Of a stretch of DNA of 64,000 nucleotides, positions 1 to 8,731 are shown in pieces; the first letter of the stretch is position 1, and each line of letters begins with the position of its first letter. The position numbers and the translations under genes were made by a program. The DNA is from Agromyces mariniharenae (GTDB lineage Bacteria; Actinomycetota; Actinomycetes; Actinomycetales; Microbacteriaceae): NCBI RefSeq assembly GCF_008122505.1, contig NZ_VSSB01000001.1, positions 1,720,891 to 1,784,890 on the forward strand, in the 5' to 3' direction. Below the pieces are notes generated by a model, which was given only the letters and a program-made list of their open reading frames with translations, was not told where the DNA came from and did not search any database.

Positions 1-377
1 TCAAGCTCCCCGAGGCGGTGCAGCTCCGAGTCGCGGCCGGCGTGCTGAGCGCGGGCCACGCGCGGGCCATCCTCGCCGTGAGCGACGATCCTGAGGAGAT
101 GCAGCGGTTCGCCGACAAGATCGTCAACGAGGAGCTGTCGGTGCGCGCCGCCGAGGCGCTCGCGGCGAGCAGCCCGAAGCCGTCCCGCGCGAAGCCCGCC
201 GCCGGCAAGCGGCAGGACTTCCTCGACGATCTCGCCACCCGCCTCGGGGACCGCCTGAACACCCGTGTGAAGATCGCGATCGGTGCCCGGAAAGGCCAGA
301 TCAGCATCGATTTCGCGACGGTTCAGGATCTCCGTCGCATCCTCAGCGACCTCGGCGAGGAACTCGAGGGCGTCTGA
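1..377 (+). CDS. parB: ParB chromosome-partitioning protein, C-terminal part (5' end outside window)
   Basis: Reading frame open from the left edge (first full codon at base 3) to TGA at 375-377. The visible part begins in the helix-turn-helix/linker region with the family-typical stretch VQLRVAAGVLSAGHARAIL. A Lys/Ala/Pro-rich linker follows, then the C-terminal dimerisation domain (FLDDLATRLGDRLNTRVKI to DLGEEL). ParB binds parS sites near the origin and, with ParA, segregates new origins; the parA gene is expected just to the left. It converges on ddl. No parS site was seen inside this window. The family assignment is firm; the N-terminal CTPase/partition domain cannot be seen. Confidence 0.93.
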   Translation, partial: KLPEAVQLRVAAGVLSAGHARAILAVSDDPEEMQRFADKIVNEELSVRAAEALAASSPKPSRAKPAAGKRQDFLDDLATRLGDRLNTRVKIAIGARKGQISIDFATVQDLRRILSDLGEELEGV

Positions 378-538
378 CCCCGGATCGCCCGGAGAACGGC
401 TCCTGGTGAACTGAAAACACCCTGCTTCGCGCCACGCGAGCCACGCGAGCCAGTTTGAGCCGCCTGAGCTGTGGCACCACTTGAAGGAGCCCGCGGGCGG
501 GGTCGACGATCGGCCTCACGGCTGGTCGGGACCTCAGC

Positions 539-1501
539 TCAGACCTGGGCGCGTGCCGCCGCGGCGCGCACCAGACCGCTGTAGACCGTCGCGGCATCCG
601 TGCCCGAGGCCTCGATCGCGAGCGGTACGAGCGACGTCTCGGTGAGCCCGGGAATCACGTTCGCCTCGAGGAACCACGGGGTGCCCTCGGTGTCGACGAT
701 GAAGTCGATACGCGAGAGGTCGCGCAGCCCGAGCGTGCGATGCGCGTGCACCGCGGCATCCGCCACTGACGTGCTGACCGCATCGCTGAGTCGCGAGGGC
801 GCATAGAAGGTGGTCTCCCCCGCGTTGTAGCGGGCCTGGAACCCGTAGACGCCGGTCCGCGGCTCGATCTCGACGGGCGTGAGCGCGCGCGGGCCGTCAC
901 CGGTGTCGATCACGGCGACTGCGATCTCGGTGCCGTGCACACGGTGCTCCACGACGGCCACGTCGTCATAGGTGAACGCCTCGACCATCGCGCGCGGAAG
1001 CTCGTTCGGCTCGTCGACGATGGTGACGCCCTGGGCGGACCCGCCCGATCCGGGCTTCACGACGAGGTCTCCCTCGAGCGCCTCGCGCACCACGCGGAGC
1101 ACGCTGGCGGCCCCGAGCTCGCGGAACGCCTCGTTCGACAGCACGATCGACCGTGGCACGGCGAGGCCGGCGTGCGTCGCGAGCGAGCTGGCCACGGGCT
1201 TCGACCACGCGCGTCGCGCAGCGGCGCCGGTCGAGCCGACCGTCGGCACGCCGAGCGCATTGAGGAGGTCGAGCAGGGAGCCGTCCTCGCCGCTCGAGCC
1301 GTGCAGCGCCGGGAACACCACATCGGGATGCTCGTTCGCGAGATACGGGAGGAGTCCCGCATCGGGATCGCGGAGCACGACGCGGTGGCCGGCCTCGGCG
1401 AGGGCGTCGGCGACGCGACGACCCGAACGCAGGGACACGTCGCGCTCGTGCGAGATGCCGCCGGCCAGAACGACCACGTACAGACCGCTGGAATCGCTCA
1501 T
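539..1501 (-). CDS. ddl: D-alanine--D-alanine ligase
   Basis: ATP-grasp ligase that joins two D-alanines for peptidoglycan precursors in the cytosol. The 320-residue product has the N-terminal motif GGISHERDVSLRSG, the loop HGSSGEDG, the ATP-binding stretch VKPGSGGSAQGV, and the C-terminal Mg-binding signature FLEANVIPGLTETS. Length fits the family (about 300-370). I chose the ATG at 1501 because GGAGAA lies ten bases upstream; a TTG at 1519 is in frame but lies on the SD itself. It faces the parB 3' end. The aminotransferase gene ends 35 bases upstream on the same strand, so the two may be co-transcribed. Confidence 0.9.
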   Translation of the reverse strand: MSDSSGLYVVVLAGGISHERDVSLRSGRRVADALAEAGHRVVLRDPDAGLLPYLANEHPDVVFPALHGSSGEDGSLLDLLNALGVPTVGSTGAAARRAWSKPVASSLATHAGLAVPRSIVLSNEAFRELGAASVLRVVREALEGDLVVKPGSGGSAQGVTIVDEPNELPRAMVEAFTYDDVAVVEHRVHGTEIAVAVIDTGDGPRALTPVEIEPRTGVYGFQARYNAGETTFYAPSRLSDAVSTSVADAAVHAHRTLGLRDLSRIDFIVDTEGTPWFLEANVIPGLTETSLVPLAIEASGTDAATVYSGLVRAAAARAQV

Positions 1502-1535
1502 GATCTGGGATTTCTCCAAACTGTGATGCGCGTGC

Positions 1536-2885
1536 TCACTTGAGGTCGGATGGCGGGGCGGAGTCGAAGTCGGCGCTCGGCGGCAGTTGCAGCGGGCCGG
1601 TGCCGGCGAACGTGTCGAGAAGGTCGAGCTCGCCGTTCACGACCGTGGCCAGGCGACGGATGCCGACCCGGATGGCGTCGGGCGTGGGATAGCAGAACGA
1701 CAGCCGCATCGCGTGGCGACCACGGCCGTCGGCGAAGAACGCGGTGCCGGGCGTGTATGCGACGAGCTCCTTCACCGCGCGCGGCAGCATCTGCTTGGAG
1801 TCGAGCACGTCGGGCATGGTGACCCAGACGTAGAAGCCGCCGTTCGGGTTCGTCCATCGCAGTTGCGGGAGGTACTCCCCCAGCGCCTCGATCATCGCGT
1901 CCTTGCGTTCGCGGTAGACCCCCCGGAAGGTGTCGATCTGGGCGCGCCAGTCGGTGGTCGACAGGTATTCGGAGACCACCAGTTGGCTGAACGAGCTCGG
2001 CGAGAGGATCGCCGACTCGGCCGCGAGGATGAGCTTCTCGCGGATGGCGTGCGGCGCGAGCGCCCATCCGACGCGGAAGCCAGGGGCGAGCGTCTTCGAG
2101 AACGAGCCGAGGTAGATGACGTGGTCCTCGTCGAGCGAGCGCAGGGCGTTCGGCGCCGGCTCGTCGAAGTGCAGCAGGCCGTAGGGGTTGTCCTCGAGCA
2201 CGAGGATCTCGTTCTCGCGGCAGATCTCGAGGATCTCGGGGCGACGCGAGGCCGAGAGGGTCACGCCTGCCGGGTTGTGGAAGTTCGGGATCGTGTAGAG
2301 GAACTTGATGCGCCGACCCTGTCCGCGCAGGTGGGCGATCGTCTGGCGGAGTGCCTCGGGGATGAGGCCGTCGTCGTCCATGGCGACGTGCACGACGCTC
2401 GCCTGGTACGACCGGAACACCCCGAGCGCGCCCACGTAGCTCGGCGACTCGGCGAGGATCACGTCGCCCGGGTCGATGAAGAGCTTCGCCACGAGGTCGA
2501 GCGCCTGCTGCGAGCCGGTGGCCGTCACGACGTTGTCGACCGAGCCACGGATGCCCTCGAGCGCCATGACGTCGAGGATGTGCTCGCGCAACTGCGGGAT
2601 TCCCTGCCCCGATCCGTACTGCAGCGCGACGGGGCCCTGTGTTCGCATGACCCGCTCCATCGACGAGACGATGAGCTCCTGCGGAAGCGCCGAGACGAAC
2701 GGCATGCCGCCCGCGAGCGACACCACTTCGGGGCGCGACGCGACGGCGAACAGGGCTCGGACCTCGGAGGCGGCGAGGCCGGAGGCTCGCTCGGCGTAGT
2801 TCGCGTACCAGGGGTCGAGGTTGTTGCCGGTCCGCTGGGGGACGTCAGAGGTCACGTCGCTTCCGTTTCTGCTCAGGATTTCCAT
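1536..2885 (-). CDS. PLP-dependent aminotransferase (class I/II, 2-aminoadipate/MocR-type fold)
   Basis: Fold-type I aminotransferase of about 440-450 residues. It shows the substrate-pocket glycine loop SLAGGMPF, the PLP contact LEDNPYGLLHF and the Schiff-base lysine in GSFSKTLAPGFRVGW. There is no N-terminal GntR domain, so it is a stand-alone enzyme rather than a MocR regulator. Substrate is unknown; relatives act on aminoadipate, aromatic or branched-chain amino acids. Three starts are possible: GTG 2894, ATG 2885 and GTG 2855. A -10-like TAGCAT overlaps ATG 2885, and GGAAG precedes GTG 2855, so the shorter form (about 439 residues) may be the real one. A 14-bp palindrome lies just upstream. 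Confidence 0.85.
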   Translation of the reverse strand: MEILSRNGSDVTSDVPQRTGNNLDPWYANYAERASGLAASEVRALFAVASRPEVVSLAGGMPFVSALPQELIVSSMERVMRTQGPVALQYGSGQGIPQLREHILDVMALEGIRGSVDNVVTATGSQQALDLVAKLFIDPGDVILAESPSYVGALGVFRSYQASVVHVAMDDDGLIPEALRQTIAHLRGQGRRIKFLYTIPNFHNPAGVTLSASRRPEILEICRENEILVLEDNPYGLLHFDEPAPNALRSLDEDHVIYLGSFSKTLAPGFRVGWALAPHAIREKLILAAESAILSPSSFSQLVVSEYLSTTDWRAQIDTFRGVYRERKDAMIEALGEYLPQLRWTNPNGGFYVWVTMPDVLDSKQMLPRAVKELVAYTPGTAFFADGRGRHAMRLSFCYPTPDAIRVGIRRLATVVNGELDLLDTFAGTGPLQLPPSADFDSAPPSDLK

Positions 2886-2914
2886 GCTAGTCACTGGGTT
2901 CGGGCGGCCCGTTC

Positions 2915-2928
2915 GCGTGACGTCACGC
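2915..2928. promoter_or_regulatory. Perfect 14-bp palindrome upstream of the aminotransferase
   Basis: GCGTGACGTCACGC is a perfect inverted repeat. It lies about 26 bases upstream of the TAGCAT -10-like box (2883-2888, minus strand), close to where the -35 region would be. Its placement suggests a dimeric repressor or activator site. No regulator gene is adjacent, so the ligand protein is unknown. Confidence 0.4.
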
Positions 2929-3002
2929 CCGGGGCATCCGCTCGATCGACCGCGTCAGCGCCAGAGCGCCGAGTGCAGGCGGGGTCGATCCGGATACGCG
3001 AA

Positions 3003-3032
3003 AGACCCGCCCGGCGGGTGCCGGACGGGTCT
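3003..3032 (-). terminator. Rho-independent terminator of the trxB-trxA transcript
   Basis: Hairpin just downstream of trxA: AGACCCG pairs with CGGGTCT, then CCGGC with GCCGG across one C/A mismatch, with a GGGT loop. On the minus strand the stem is followed by TTTCG. It lies 21 bases beyond the trxA stop codon. Confidence 0.75.
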
Positions 3033-3053
3033 CTGCGTGTGCGAGGCGGCCGA

Positions 3054-3377
3054 CTACGAGATGTAGGCGGCGAGGTCGGCCTCGAGAGCGGGCTTCGGCT
3101 TGGCGCCGACGACGGTCTTGACGACCTCGCCCTTCTGGAAGACCTTGAACGCGGGGATCGCGGTGATCTGGTACTTCATCGCGAGGTTGGGGTTCTCGTC
3201 GACGTTGAGCTTGACGATGTCGAGCTTCTCGGCGTGCTCGGTCGCGATCTGGTCGAGGATCGGGCTGACCATGCGACACGGCCCGCACCACTCGGCCCAG
3301 AAGTCGACGAGGACGGCCTTCTCGTTGTTCAGGACCTCCTGCTCCCAGGTGGCCTCGTTCACGGCACGTGCAGTCAT
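3054..3377 (-). CDS. trxA: Thioredoxin
   Basis: Small thiol-disulfide oxidoreductase of 107 residues, the standard length. The active site WAEWCGPC places the redox cysteines at 31 and 34, the cis-proline loop is in TAIPAFKVF, and FWAEW marks the usual beta strand. It is reduced by the product of trxB, whose gene lies 49 bases upstream on the same strand, so the pair forms the NADPH-thioredoxin system. Start ATG is preceded by AAAGGAG at good spacing. The gene ends before a clear terminator hairpin. Confidence 0.97.
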   Translation of the reverse strand: MTARAVNEATWEQEVLNNEKAVLVDFWAEWCGPCRMVSPILDQIATEHAEKLDIVKLNVDENPNLAMKYQITAIPAFKVFQKGEVVKTVVGAKPKPALEADLAAYIS

Positions 3378-3426
3378 GTGTTTCTCCTTTGGTGAAGCGG
3401 ATGCCGCGCTCGTCGTGTGGGACGAC

Positions 3427-4488
3427 TCAGCGCGTGCGGGCGAAGTTCTCGACGGCTGCGGCCTCTTCGATCGCCTCGGCCTCGATCTCGGCGATCTCGG
3501 GCGACGGCGCCTCTGCGAGGGCGGCCAGGTAGTGCTCGGCGTCGAGCGCCGCGACGGTGCCCGTGCCGGCGGCCGTGACGGCCTGGCGGTAGAAGGGATC
3601 GATCACGTCGCCGGCGGCGAACACGCCGGGAACCGACGTGCGCGACGAGCGACCCTCGACGTGGATCGTGCCCTCGCGCGTGAGCTCGAGCTTGCCGTGC
3701 ACGAGGTGGGTGCGCGGGTCGTTGCCGATCGCGACGAACAGGCCGTCGAGGTCGAGCGCGCGGAGCTCGCCCGTCACGGTGTCGCGAAGCGTCACGCCCG
3801 ACACCTGCTCGGTGCCGTGGATCTGCGTGACCTCCGCGTTCCAGATGAACTCGATCTTCTCGTTGTCGAACGCACGCTGCTGCATGATCTTCGACGCCTT
3901 CAGCGAGTCGCGACGGTGGATGACGTAGACCTTGTCGGCGAATCGCGTCAGGAAGGTGGCCTCCTCCATCGCCGAGTCGCCGCCGCCGACGACCGCGATG
4001 GTCTTCTGGCGGAAGAAGAAGCCGTCGCAGGTGGCGCACCACGAGAGGCCGTGACCCGAGAGGATCTCCTCCTCGGGCAGGCCGAGCTTGCGGTAGGCCG
4101 AGCCCGTCGCGTAGATGATGGCGGATGCCTCGTGCACCTCGCCGCTGCCGAGCTTCACGCGCTTGACGGGGCCGTCGAGCTCGAGCTCCACGACATCGTC
4201 GTAGACGACCTCGGTGCCGAACCGCTCGGCCTGCGCCTGGAACTTCGCCATCAGGTCGGGGCCCATGATGCCCTCGGGGAAGCCCGGGTAGTTCTCGACC
4301 TCGGTGGTGTTCATCAGCTCGCCGCCGATCTCGACCGAGCTGGCGATCAGCAGGGGCTTGAGCTCTGCGCGTGCGGCGTAGATCGCGGCCGTGAATCCGG
4401 CCGGGCCCGAGCCGATGATGATGATGTCGCGCAACTTCACTCCTGTGGTCACTGGTGTTTCGGCAACCTCGACGTTCTGGAAAGGCAC
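3427..4488 (-). CDS. trxB: Thioredoxin reductase (NADPH)
   Basis: Flavoprotein that passes electrons from NADPH to thioredoxin. It shows the FAD-binding GSGPAG near residue 26, the redox pair CATC at about 151-154, the NADPH-binding GGGDSAMEEATFL and the C-terminal FAD motif FAAGDVIDP. At about 353 residues it carries an acidic, alanine-rich C-terminal tail of about 35 residues (APSPEIAEIEAEAIEEAA) beyond the usual enzyme. Start is uncertain: GTG 4488 has no SD; GTG 4440 gives the canonical N-terminus (KLRDIIIIGSGPAG) but AGGA abuts it. A TAGACT -10-like box at 4503-4508 suggests its own promoter downstream of murJ. Confidence 0.95.
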   Translation of the reverse strand: MPFQNVEVAETPVTTGVKLRDIIIIGSGPAGFTAAIYAARAELKPLLIASSVEIGGELMNTTEVENYPGFPEGIMGPDLMAKFQAQAERFGTEVVYDDVVELELDGPVKRVKLGSGEVHEASAIIYATGSAYRKLGLPEEEILSGHGLSWCATCDGFFFRQKTIAVVGGGDSAMEEATFLTRFADKVYVIHRRDSLKASKIMQQRAFDNEKIEFIWNAEVTQIHGTEQVSGVTLRDTVTGELRALDLDGLFVAIGNDPRTHLVHGKLELTREGTIHVEGRSSRTSVPGVFAAGDVIDPFYRQAVTAAGTGTVAALDAEHYLAALAEAPSPEIAEIEAEAIEEAAAVENFARTR

Positions 4489-4555
4489 GTCATGGTGAAC
4501 ACAGTCTAGGCGGCGGGTATTCCGCCGCCGACCGGGCGCTCGCGCGTCGGATGCC

Positions 4556-6175
4556 TCAGCGTCGCCGCACTCGCGCGACCAGCGGTTCGGCGAATCCGCG
4601 CAGCTCGGGCGAGCGCAGCGCCCACAGCACCCCGAAGTAGAGCGCCGCCATCACGGCGCCGATGATCGCCATGGAGACGATCGCGCCGACCCGGTTGCTG
4701 ACAGCGAATCCGTCCTCGGTCGTGCCGCCCAGCAGCACGAGGAGCACGACGCCGGCGATGACGGGCAGGACGGCCGCCGCGAGGTCGCGTCCGAGGCTCA
4801 CCGCGATGCGCCGTCCGTCGAGCCGGTGGAGCTGCCGCCGCAGCAGCACGAGCGCGAGCACGAGCTGCGCCGTTCCGGCGAGCGTCGTCGAGAGGGCGAT
4901 GCCGACCGCCGTCCACTCGAGCGGCAGCAGGATGCATGAGAGCGCGGCGACTGTGAAGACGATCACCTGGAAGAGCGTGAAGAAGAACGGGGTGCGAGTG
5001 TCGCCCAGCGCGTAGAACGTGCGCTGCACGACGAAGAGGATGCTGAACCCGACCAGGCCGATGGCGAATGCGATGATGACGTTGCCGAGCGCGGACGCGA
5101 GCGTGAGTCCGGGCTGGAAGACCGCGCCGAACGGGTAGGCCACGACCATGAGCACGACCGCCGCGAGCACGAGGATGACACTGACGCCCCGGACGGCGCT
5201 CGAGAGGTCGTCGCGGACCCGGTCGAGGTCGCCGGCGTGCGCGTGCTCGCTCATGCGGGTGAAGTACGCGGTCGCGATCGAGACGGTGATGACCGAGTGC
5301 GGCAGCATGAACACGAGCCACGCGTTGTCGATCGCCGCGACGGATGCCCCCTCGCCCGAGGCGAGCAGCACGACCTGGGTCTGCACGATGCCGGCGAACG
5401 TCGTGAGCAGCAGCATCCCGAACGTCCAGCCGGCCATGCGGCCCGCCGCTCCCAGCCCGACGCCGCGCCACCGGAAGTCGGGGCGGTAGCGCAGACCGAC
5501 GCGACGCCAGAACCAGAAGAGCACGACGGCCTGCACGACGATGCCGAGCGTCGCGGAGCCGGCAAGCACCGCGACCATGCCGGGCGTCCAGTCGTCGATG
5601 GCCCGGGTTCCGTCGGGGTCGAACCCGAAGAGGATGCCGAAGATCACGAGGCCGATGAGCGCCACCACGTTGTTGAGCACGGGCACCCAGGTGAACGGCC
5701 CGAAGCTGCGGCGGGCGTTCAGCACCTCGCCGAGCAGCGTGTAGAGCCCGTAGAAGAAGATCTGCGGCAGGCACCACCACGCGAACGCGACCGCGAGCGG
5801 GAGGATCTCGGTGTTCGAGCCCGCGTAGATCCAGGTGAGCACCGGGGCGAGCGCCGTCGCGAGCACGGTGGCGGCGCCGATCACGGTGAGCGCGAGCGTG
5901 AGGAGCTTGTTGATGTAGGCGCTGCCGCCGTCGGTGTGCGTGCTTGCGCGCACGATCTGCGGCACGAGCACGGCCGAGAGCACGCCGCCCGCCACGATCA
6001 CGTAGACGGTGTTCGGCAGGCCGTTGGCGACGGCGAACGCGTCGGCGGAGGTCGACCCGACGACGCCGATGGCCGCCGCGAGCACGATGGCCTTCACGAA
6101 GCCCAGCACGCGGGAGACGATCGTGCCTGAAGCGAGGAAGGCGCTCGCGCGGCCGATCCGGTCGGGGTCAGCCAC
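4556..6175 (-). CDS. murJ: Lipid II flippase MurJ (MviN family)
   Basis: Polytopic membrane protein of 539 residues, with a series of long hydrophobic segments typical of the MATE-like MurJ fold. It moves lipid II across the cytoplasmic membrane for wall synthesis. Family features include ASFLASGTIVSRVLGFVKAI at the N-terminus and ARRSFGPFTWVPVLNN. I chose GTG 6175 because it overlaps the upstream stop codon by eight bases (translational coupling) and matches the family N-terminus; the open frame extends further upstream into proline-rich sequence that is only a shadow of the preceding gene. It lacks the long C-terminal pseudokinase domain of mycobacterial MurJ. Confidence 0.93.
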   Translation of the reverse strand: MADPDRIGRASAFLASGTIVSRVLGFVKAIVLAAAIGVVGSTSADAFAVANGLPNTVYVIVAGGVLSAVLVPQIVRASTHTDGGSAYINKLLTLALTVIGAATVLATALAPVLTWIYAGSNTEILPLAVAFAWWCLPQIFFYGLYTLLGEVLNARRSFGPFTWVPVLNNVVALIGLVIFGILFGFDPDGTRAIDDWTPGMVAVLAGSATLGIVVQAVVLFWFWRRVGLRYRPDFRWRGVGLGAAGRMAGWTFGMLLLTTFAGIVQTQVVLLASGEGASVAAIDNAWLVFMLPHSVITVSIATAYFTRMSEHAHAGDLDRVRDDLSSAVRGVSVILVLAAVVLMVVAYPFGAVFQPGLTLASALGNVIIAFAIGLVGFSILFVVQRTFYALGDTRTPFFFTLFQVIVFTVAALSCILLPLEWTAVGIALSTTLAGTAQLVLALVLLRRQLHRLDGRRIAVSLGRDLAAAVLPVIAGVVLLVLLGGTTEDGFAVSNRVGAIVSMAIIGAVMAALYFGVLWALRSPELRGFAEPLVARVRRR

Positions 6176-8612
6176 GCTCGGGTCCCGTCGGTTCGTCGGC
6201 GCCGGTCGGGGTGGCGCCGGTCGGAGCAGCCTCGGTCGGGGTGGCGTCGGTCGGAGCAGCGTCGGCGTCGGCTGCGACGGGGGCAGCGGATGCCGCGTCA
6301 CCCGTGTCGACGGCAGCATCCGCGTCCGTCGCGGCATCCGCTGCGCCCGCCCCGCCTTCGGCGGCCGCGAGCCGCGCCCGTCGGCGGCGACGGATGTTGC
6401 GCCAGAGGCCGATGCCGAACACGAGCACGACGATCACGGCGAGGATCGCGGCGCCGAGGCCCTCCCAGTCGGCCTGCACGTTGGCCGGGATCTCCACGGT
6501 GTCGCCGATCGGCACGCCCGTGGTCGAGGTGAGCGACACGGCGAGCGACACCTCGCCGTTGCCGACGCCGGCGGCGACGGGTACGCGCACGGTGGAGCGG
6601 GACTGCGGCTCGACGGTGGCCTCGACCTGATCCTCGACGATGAGCCGGCCGTTCGATGGCGCGACGTCGACCACGACCGTGACCGGGTACGGGAGCGTGT
6701 TCTCGATGGTGGTCGGGACGCCGGTCTCGGTGGACACGACGTTGATCGTGCTGCTCGGCACGACGGAGACCGACCCGAGCGTCGCGCGCTGGGCGACGAG
6801 CCACTCCGCGACCTCGGCCTCCCACACGTCGGGGTCCTCGAGCCAGGCGACGTCGAGGAGTGACAGCAGCTGGCGTCGCGTCGGGCCCGTGATGAGGCTC
6901 TCGTCGGTGAGCACGGTGGCGAACTCGGCCAGCCGGGCCTCGGTCTCGACCATCCGGGCGATCGCGGAGAGCCGGCCCTCGGCCTCGGGTTCGTCGACGA
7001 GGGTGCGGGCCTCGGGCGGCGCGCCGATCGCGTCGGAGAGGCCGGCGAGCGACGACCAGCCCGATCCCGAGATCTCGTCGATGACGGCCGAGACGCGCCC
7101 GGACTGCGCCGCGTCGCCGCGGTCGAACGTCGCGAGCACCGTCGTGCGCGCCGTGCCCGCGTCGAGTGCGAGCTCGGCGAGCAGCCGGCCGGTCGCCTCG
7201 CGCCATCCGACGTCGGTCGAGGCGTCGGATGCCGCGCGCAGGGGCTCGGTGAGCTCGGCGTCGGCGACGAGCGCGGTCGAGCCGTCGACGTTCGCGGACG
7301 ACGAGGAGGGGCCCTCGACGGGCTCGACATTGCCCGGCGCGAGCAGCGTGGTGGTGAGCCCCGCAGCGTCGAGGTAGCCCAGGTTGCCGGCCGCCACCGT
7401 GTCGTCGGCGGGCCACGCGAGGTCGGCGCGCGTGTACGGCCAGGCGAGCAGCTCCTCGGTGGTCGGCACGCCGCCCGGAGTCGGCTCGGGCTCGACGGGC
7501 TGGTCCGTCGCGGGCGCGCCGTCCGCCGCGGCACCGTCGGCGCCGTCCGCCTCGGGCGAGGTGGCGAAGTTCGCGGGGTCGAGCACGTCGCCGAACGACG
7601 TCGGCGCCAGCAGGCCAGGCAGTGCCAGCTGCGCCTGCGCCGCGATGTCGGCATCCGCATACGCGAGCGGGAATACTTCGTTCGGCACGTTCGAGAGGCG
7701 TTGGAGCCATGCGGTCGCCGAGGCCGGAGCGCTGGTGCCGAGCACCCGGATCGACGCCACGATGCGGGGGTCGAGCCCGATCGCGACGCGGCGTCCGGCG
7801 AGGGCGTCGAGCTGGCGCGTGAGCAGGCCCGTCGGCGAGGTCCAGTTCTCGAGCTGGTCGGCGGGGATGAGCCCGGCGGGGACCGTGCCGGTGGGAGTCG
7901 TGAGCGGCGCTGCCAGCGCCACGGCGACCGAGCCCGACGCCGGGACGTCGGCGTTCGCGTACGCCGCGGTGCTCGCGGCCACGACGGTGTCGCCGACTCG
8001 CAAGTCGGCGCCGAGGCCGAGCACGGGCGAGCCCGCGAGGTCTTCGAACACCTCGCCCGGGACCGTGAACGACACGAGCGTGGCGCCGCCGGCGGCGAGG
8101 CCCCGGGACTCGGCCTCGCCCAGCGTGACCGCGTCGCCGGCGACGCCCGTGGTGTCCTGCGCGTCGGCGGCGAGCCACTCGTCGAGCTCCGCCTGGTCGT
8201 CGATGGCGCCCTCGGCTCGCACGAGGCGCACCGTTCCGGGGGCCAGCGCCTCCCCGGTCGCGTTCTCGATCTCGACCGAGAGGGCGACCGGCTCGCCGAG
8301 CGAGATGGTCGTCGAGATGGTGGGGGACACGCGCACGTTCAGCCCGGTCGTCTCCGCGCCGATGGCCTGCACGGGAGCGGATGCGGTCAGGCCGGCCTCG
8401 GCGGCGGGCCCGGGGTCGCCGAGACCCAGCATCGCCTGCAGGCCCGACGACGGATCGACGCCCGCGTTGGCCGCGAGCGGGGTCGCCACCGCGCCCGTGA
8501 GCGCGGCGAGGGCGAGGCCCGCGAGGGCCAGGCGGGAGCGTCGGGACGTGCGGCGGGGCGTGGAGTCGGTCGAGTCGGCACGCTGAAGCGCGGGGTTCGA
8601 CTCGGGCACCAT
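6168..8612 (-). CDS. DUF6049-type secreted, membrane-anchored protein
   Basis: About 814 residues. The N-terminal signal-like segment (RRSRLALAGLALAALTGAV, ending ATPLAANAG) is followed by a large extracytoplasmic region with beta-sandwich-like stretches. One C-terminal transmembrane helix (AAILAVIVVLVFGIGLW) is followed by an arginine-rich stop-transfer and an Ala/Asp/Pro-rich cytosolic tail. Proteins of this kind regularly sit between murJ and pcnA in actinobacteria, and the coupling to murJ suggests a role in envelope assembly; the molecular function is not known to me. ATG 8612 is chosen because TAGAAT lies seven bases upstream, as in leaderless genes here. Confidence 0.8.
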   Translation of the reverse strand: MVPESNPALQRADSTDSTPRRTSRRSRLALAGLALAALTGAVATPLAANAGVDPSSGLQAMLGLGDPGPAAEAGLTASAPVQAIGAETTGLNVRVSPTISTTISLGEPVALSVEIENATGEALAPGTVRLVRAEGAIDDQAELDEWLAADAQDTTGVAGDAVTLGEAESRGLAAGGATLVSFTVPGEVFEDLAGSPVLGLGADLRVGDTVVAASTAAYANADVPASGSVAVALAAPLTTPTGTVPAGLIPADQLENWTSPTGLLTRQLDALAGRRVAIGLDPRIVASIRVLGTSAPASATAWLQRLSNVPNEVFPLAYADADIAAQAQLALPGLLAPTSFGDVLDPANFATSPEADGADGAAADGAPATDQPVEPEPTPGGVPTTEELLAWPYTRADLAWPADDTVAAGNLGYLDAAGLTTTLLAPGNVEPVEGPSSSSANVDGSTALVADAELTEPLRAASDASTDVGWREATGRLLAELALDAGTARTTVLATFDRGDAAQSGRVSAVIDEISGSGWSSLAGLSDAIGAPPEARTLVDEPEAEGRLSAIARMVETEARLAEFATVLTDESLITGPTRRQLLSLLDVAWLEDPDVWEAEVAEWLVAQRATLGSVSVVPSSTINVVSTETGVPTTIENTLPYPVTVVVDVAPSNGRLIVEDQVEATVEPQSRSTVRVPVAAGVGNGEVSLAVSLTSTTGVPIGDTVEIPANVQADWEGLGAAILAVIVVLVFGIGLWRNIRRRRRARLAAAEGGAGAADAATDADAAVDTGDAASAAPVAADADAAPTDATPTEAAPTGATPTGADEPTGPERG

Positions 8613-8619
8613 GCAGGCG

Positions 8620-8625
8620 ATTCTA
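8620..8625 (-). promoter_or_regulatory. -10 box of the DUF6049-murJ operon, leaderless layout
   Basis: TAGAAT on the minus strand ends seven bases before ATG 8612. No SD lies between, so the transcript probably begins at or next to the start codon. Confidence 0.55.
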
Positions 8626-8718
8626 CGGGTTGGGGTCCGGGCGCCCGCTCGACGTCCACAGCGCACGGAGACCCCCCGAACGAGGTCCTCCTCCGATGGC
8701 CGAGCGCCGGGTCCCGCT

Positions 8719-8724
8719 TAACAT
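8719..8724 (+). promoter_or_regulatory. -10 box of pcnA, leaderless layout
   Basis: TAACAT is followed by AGGGGGC and then ATG 8732: seven bases between hexamer and start. The G-run is too close to the ATG to be a normal SD, which favours a leaderless message. It is divergent from the DUF6049 promoter about 100 bases away. Confidence 0.55.
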
Positions 8725-8731
8725 AGGGGGC

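Noticed and set aside
8585..8615. GGTTCGACTC as the T-arm of a tRNA
   Set aside because: It lies in the DUF6049 coding region with no acceptor stem or anticodon arm nearby.
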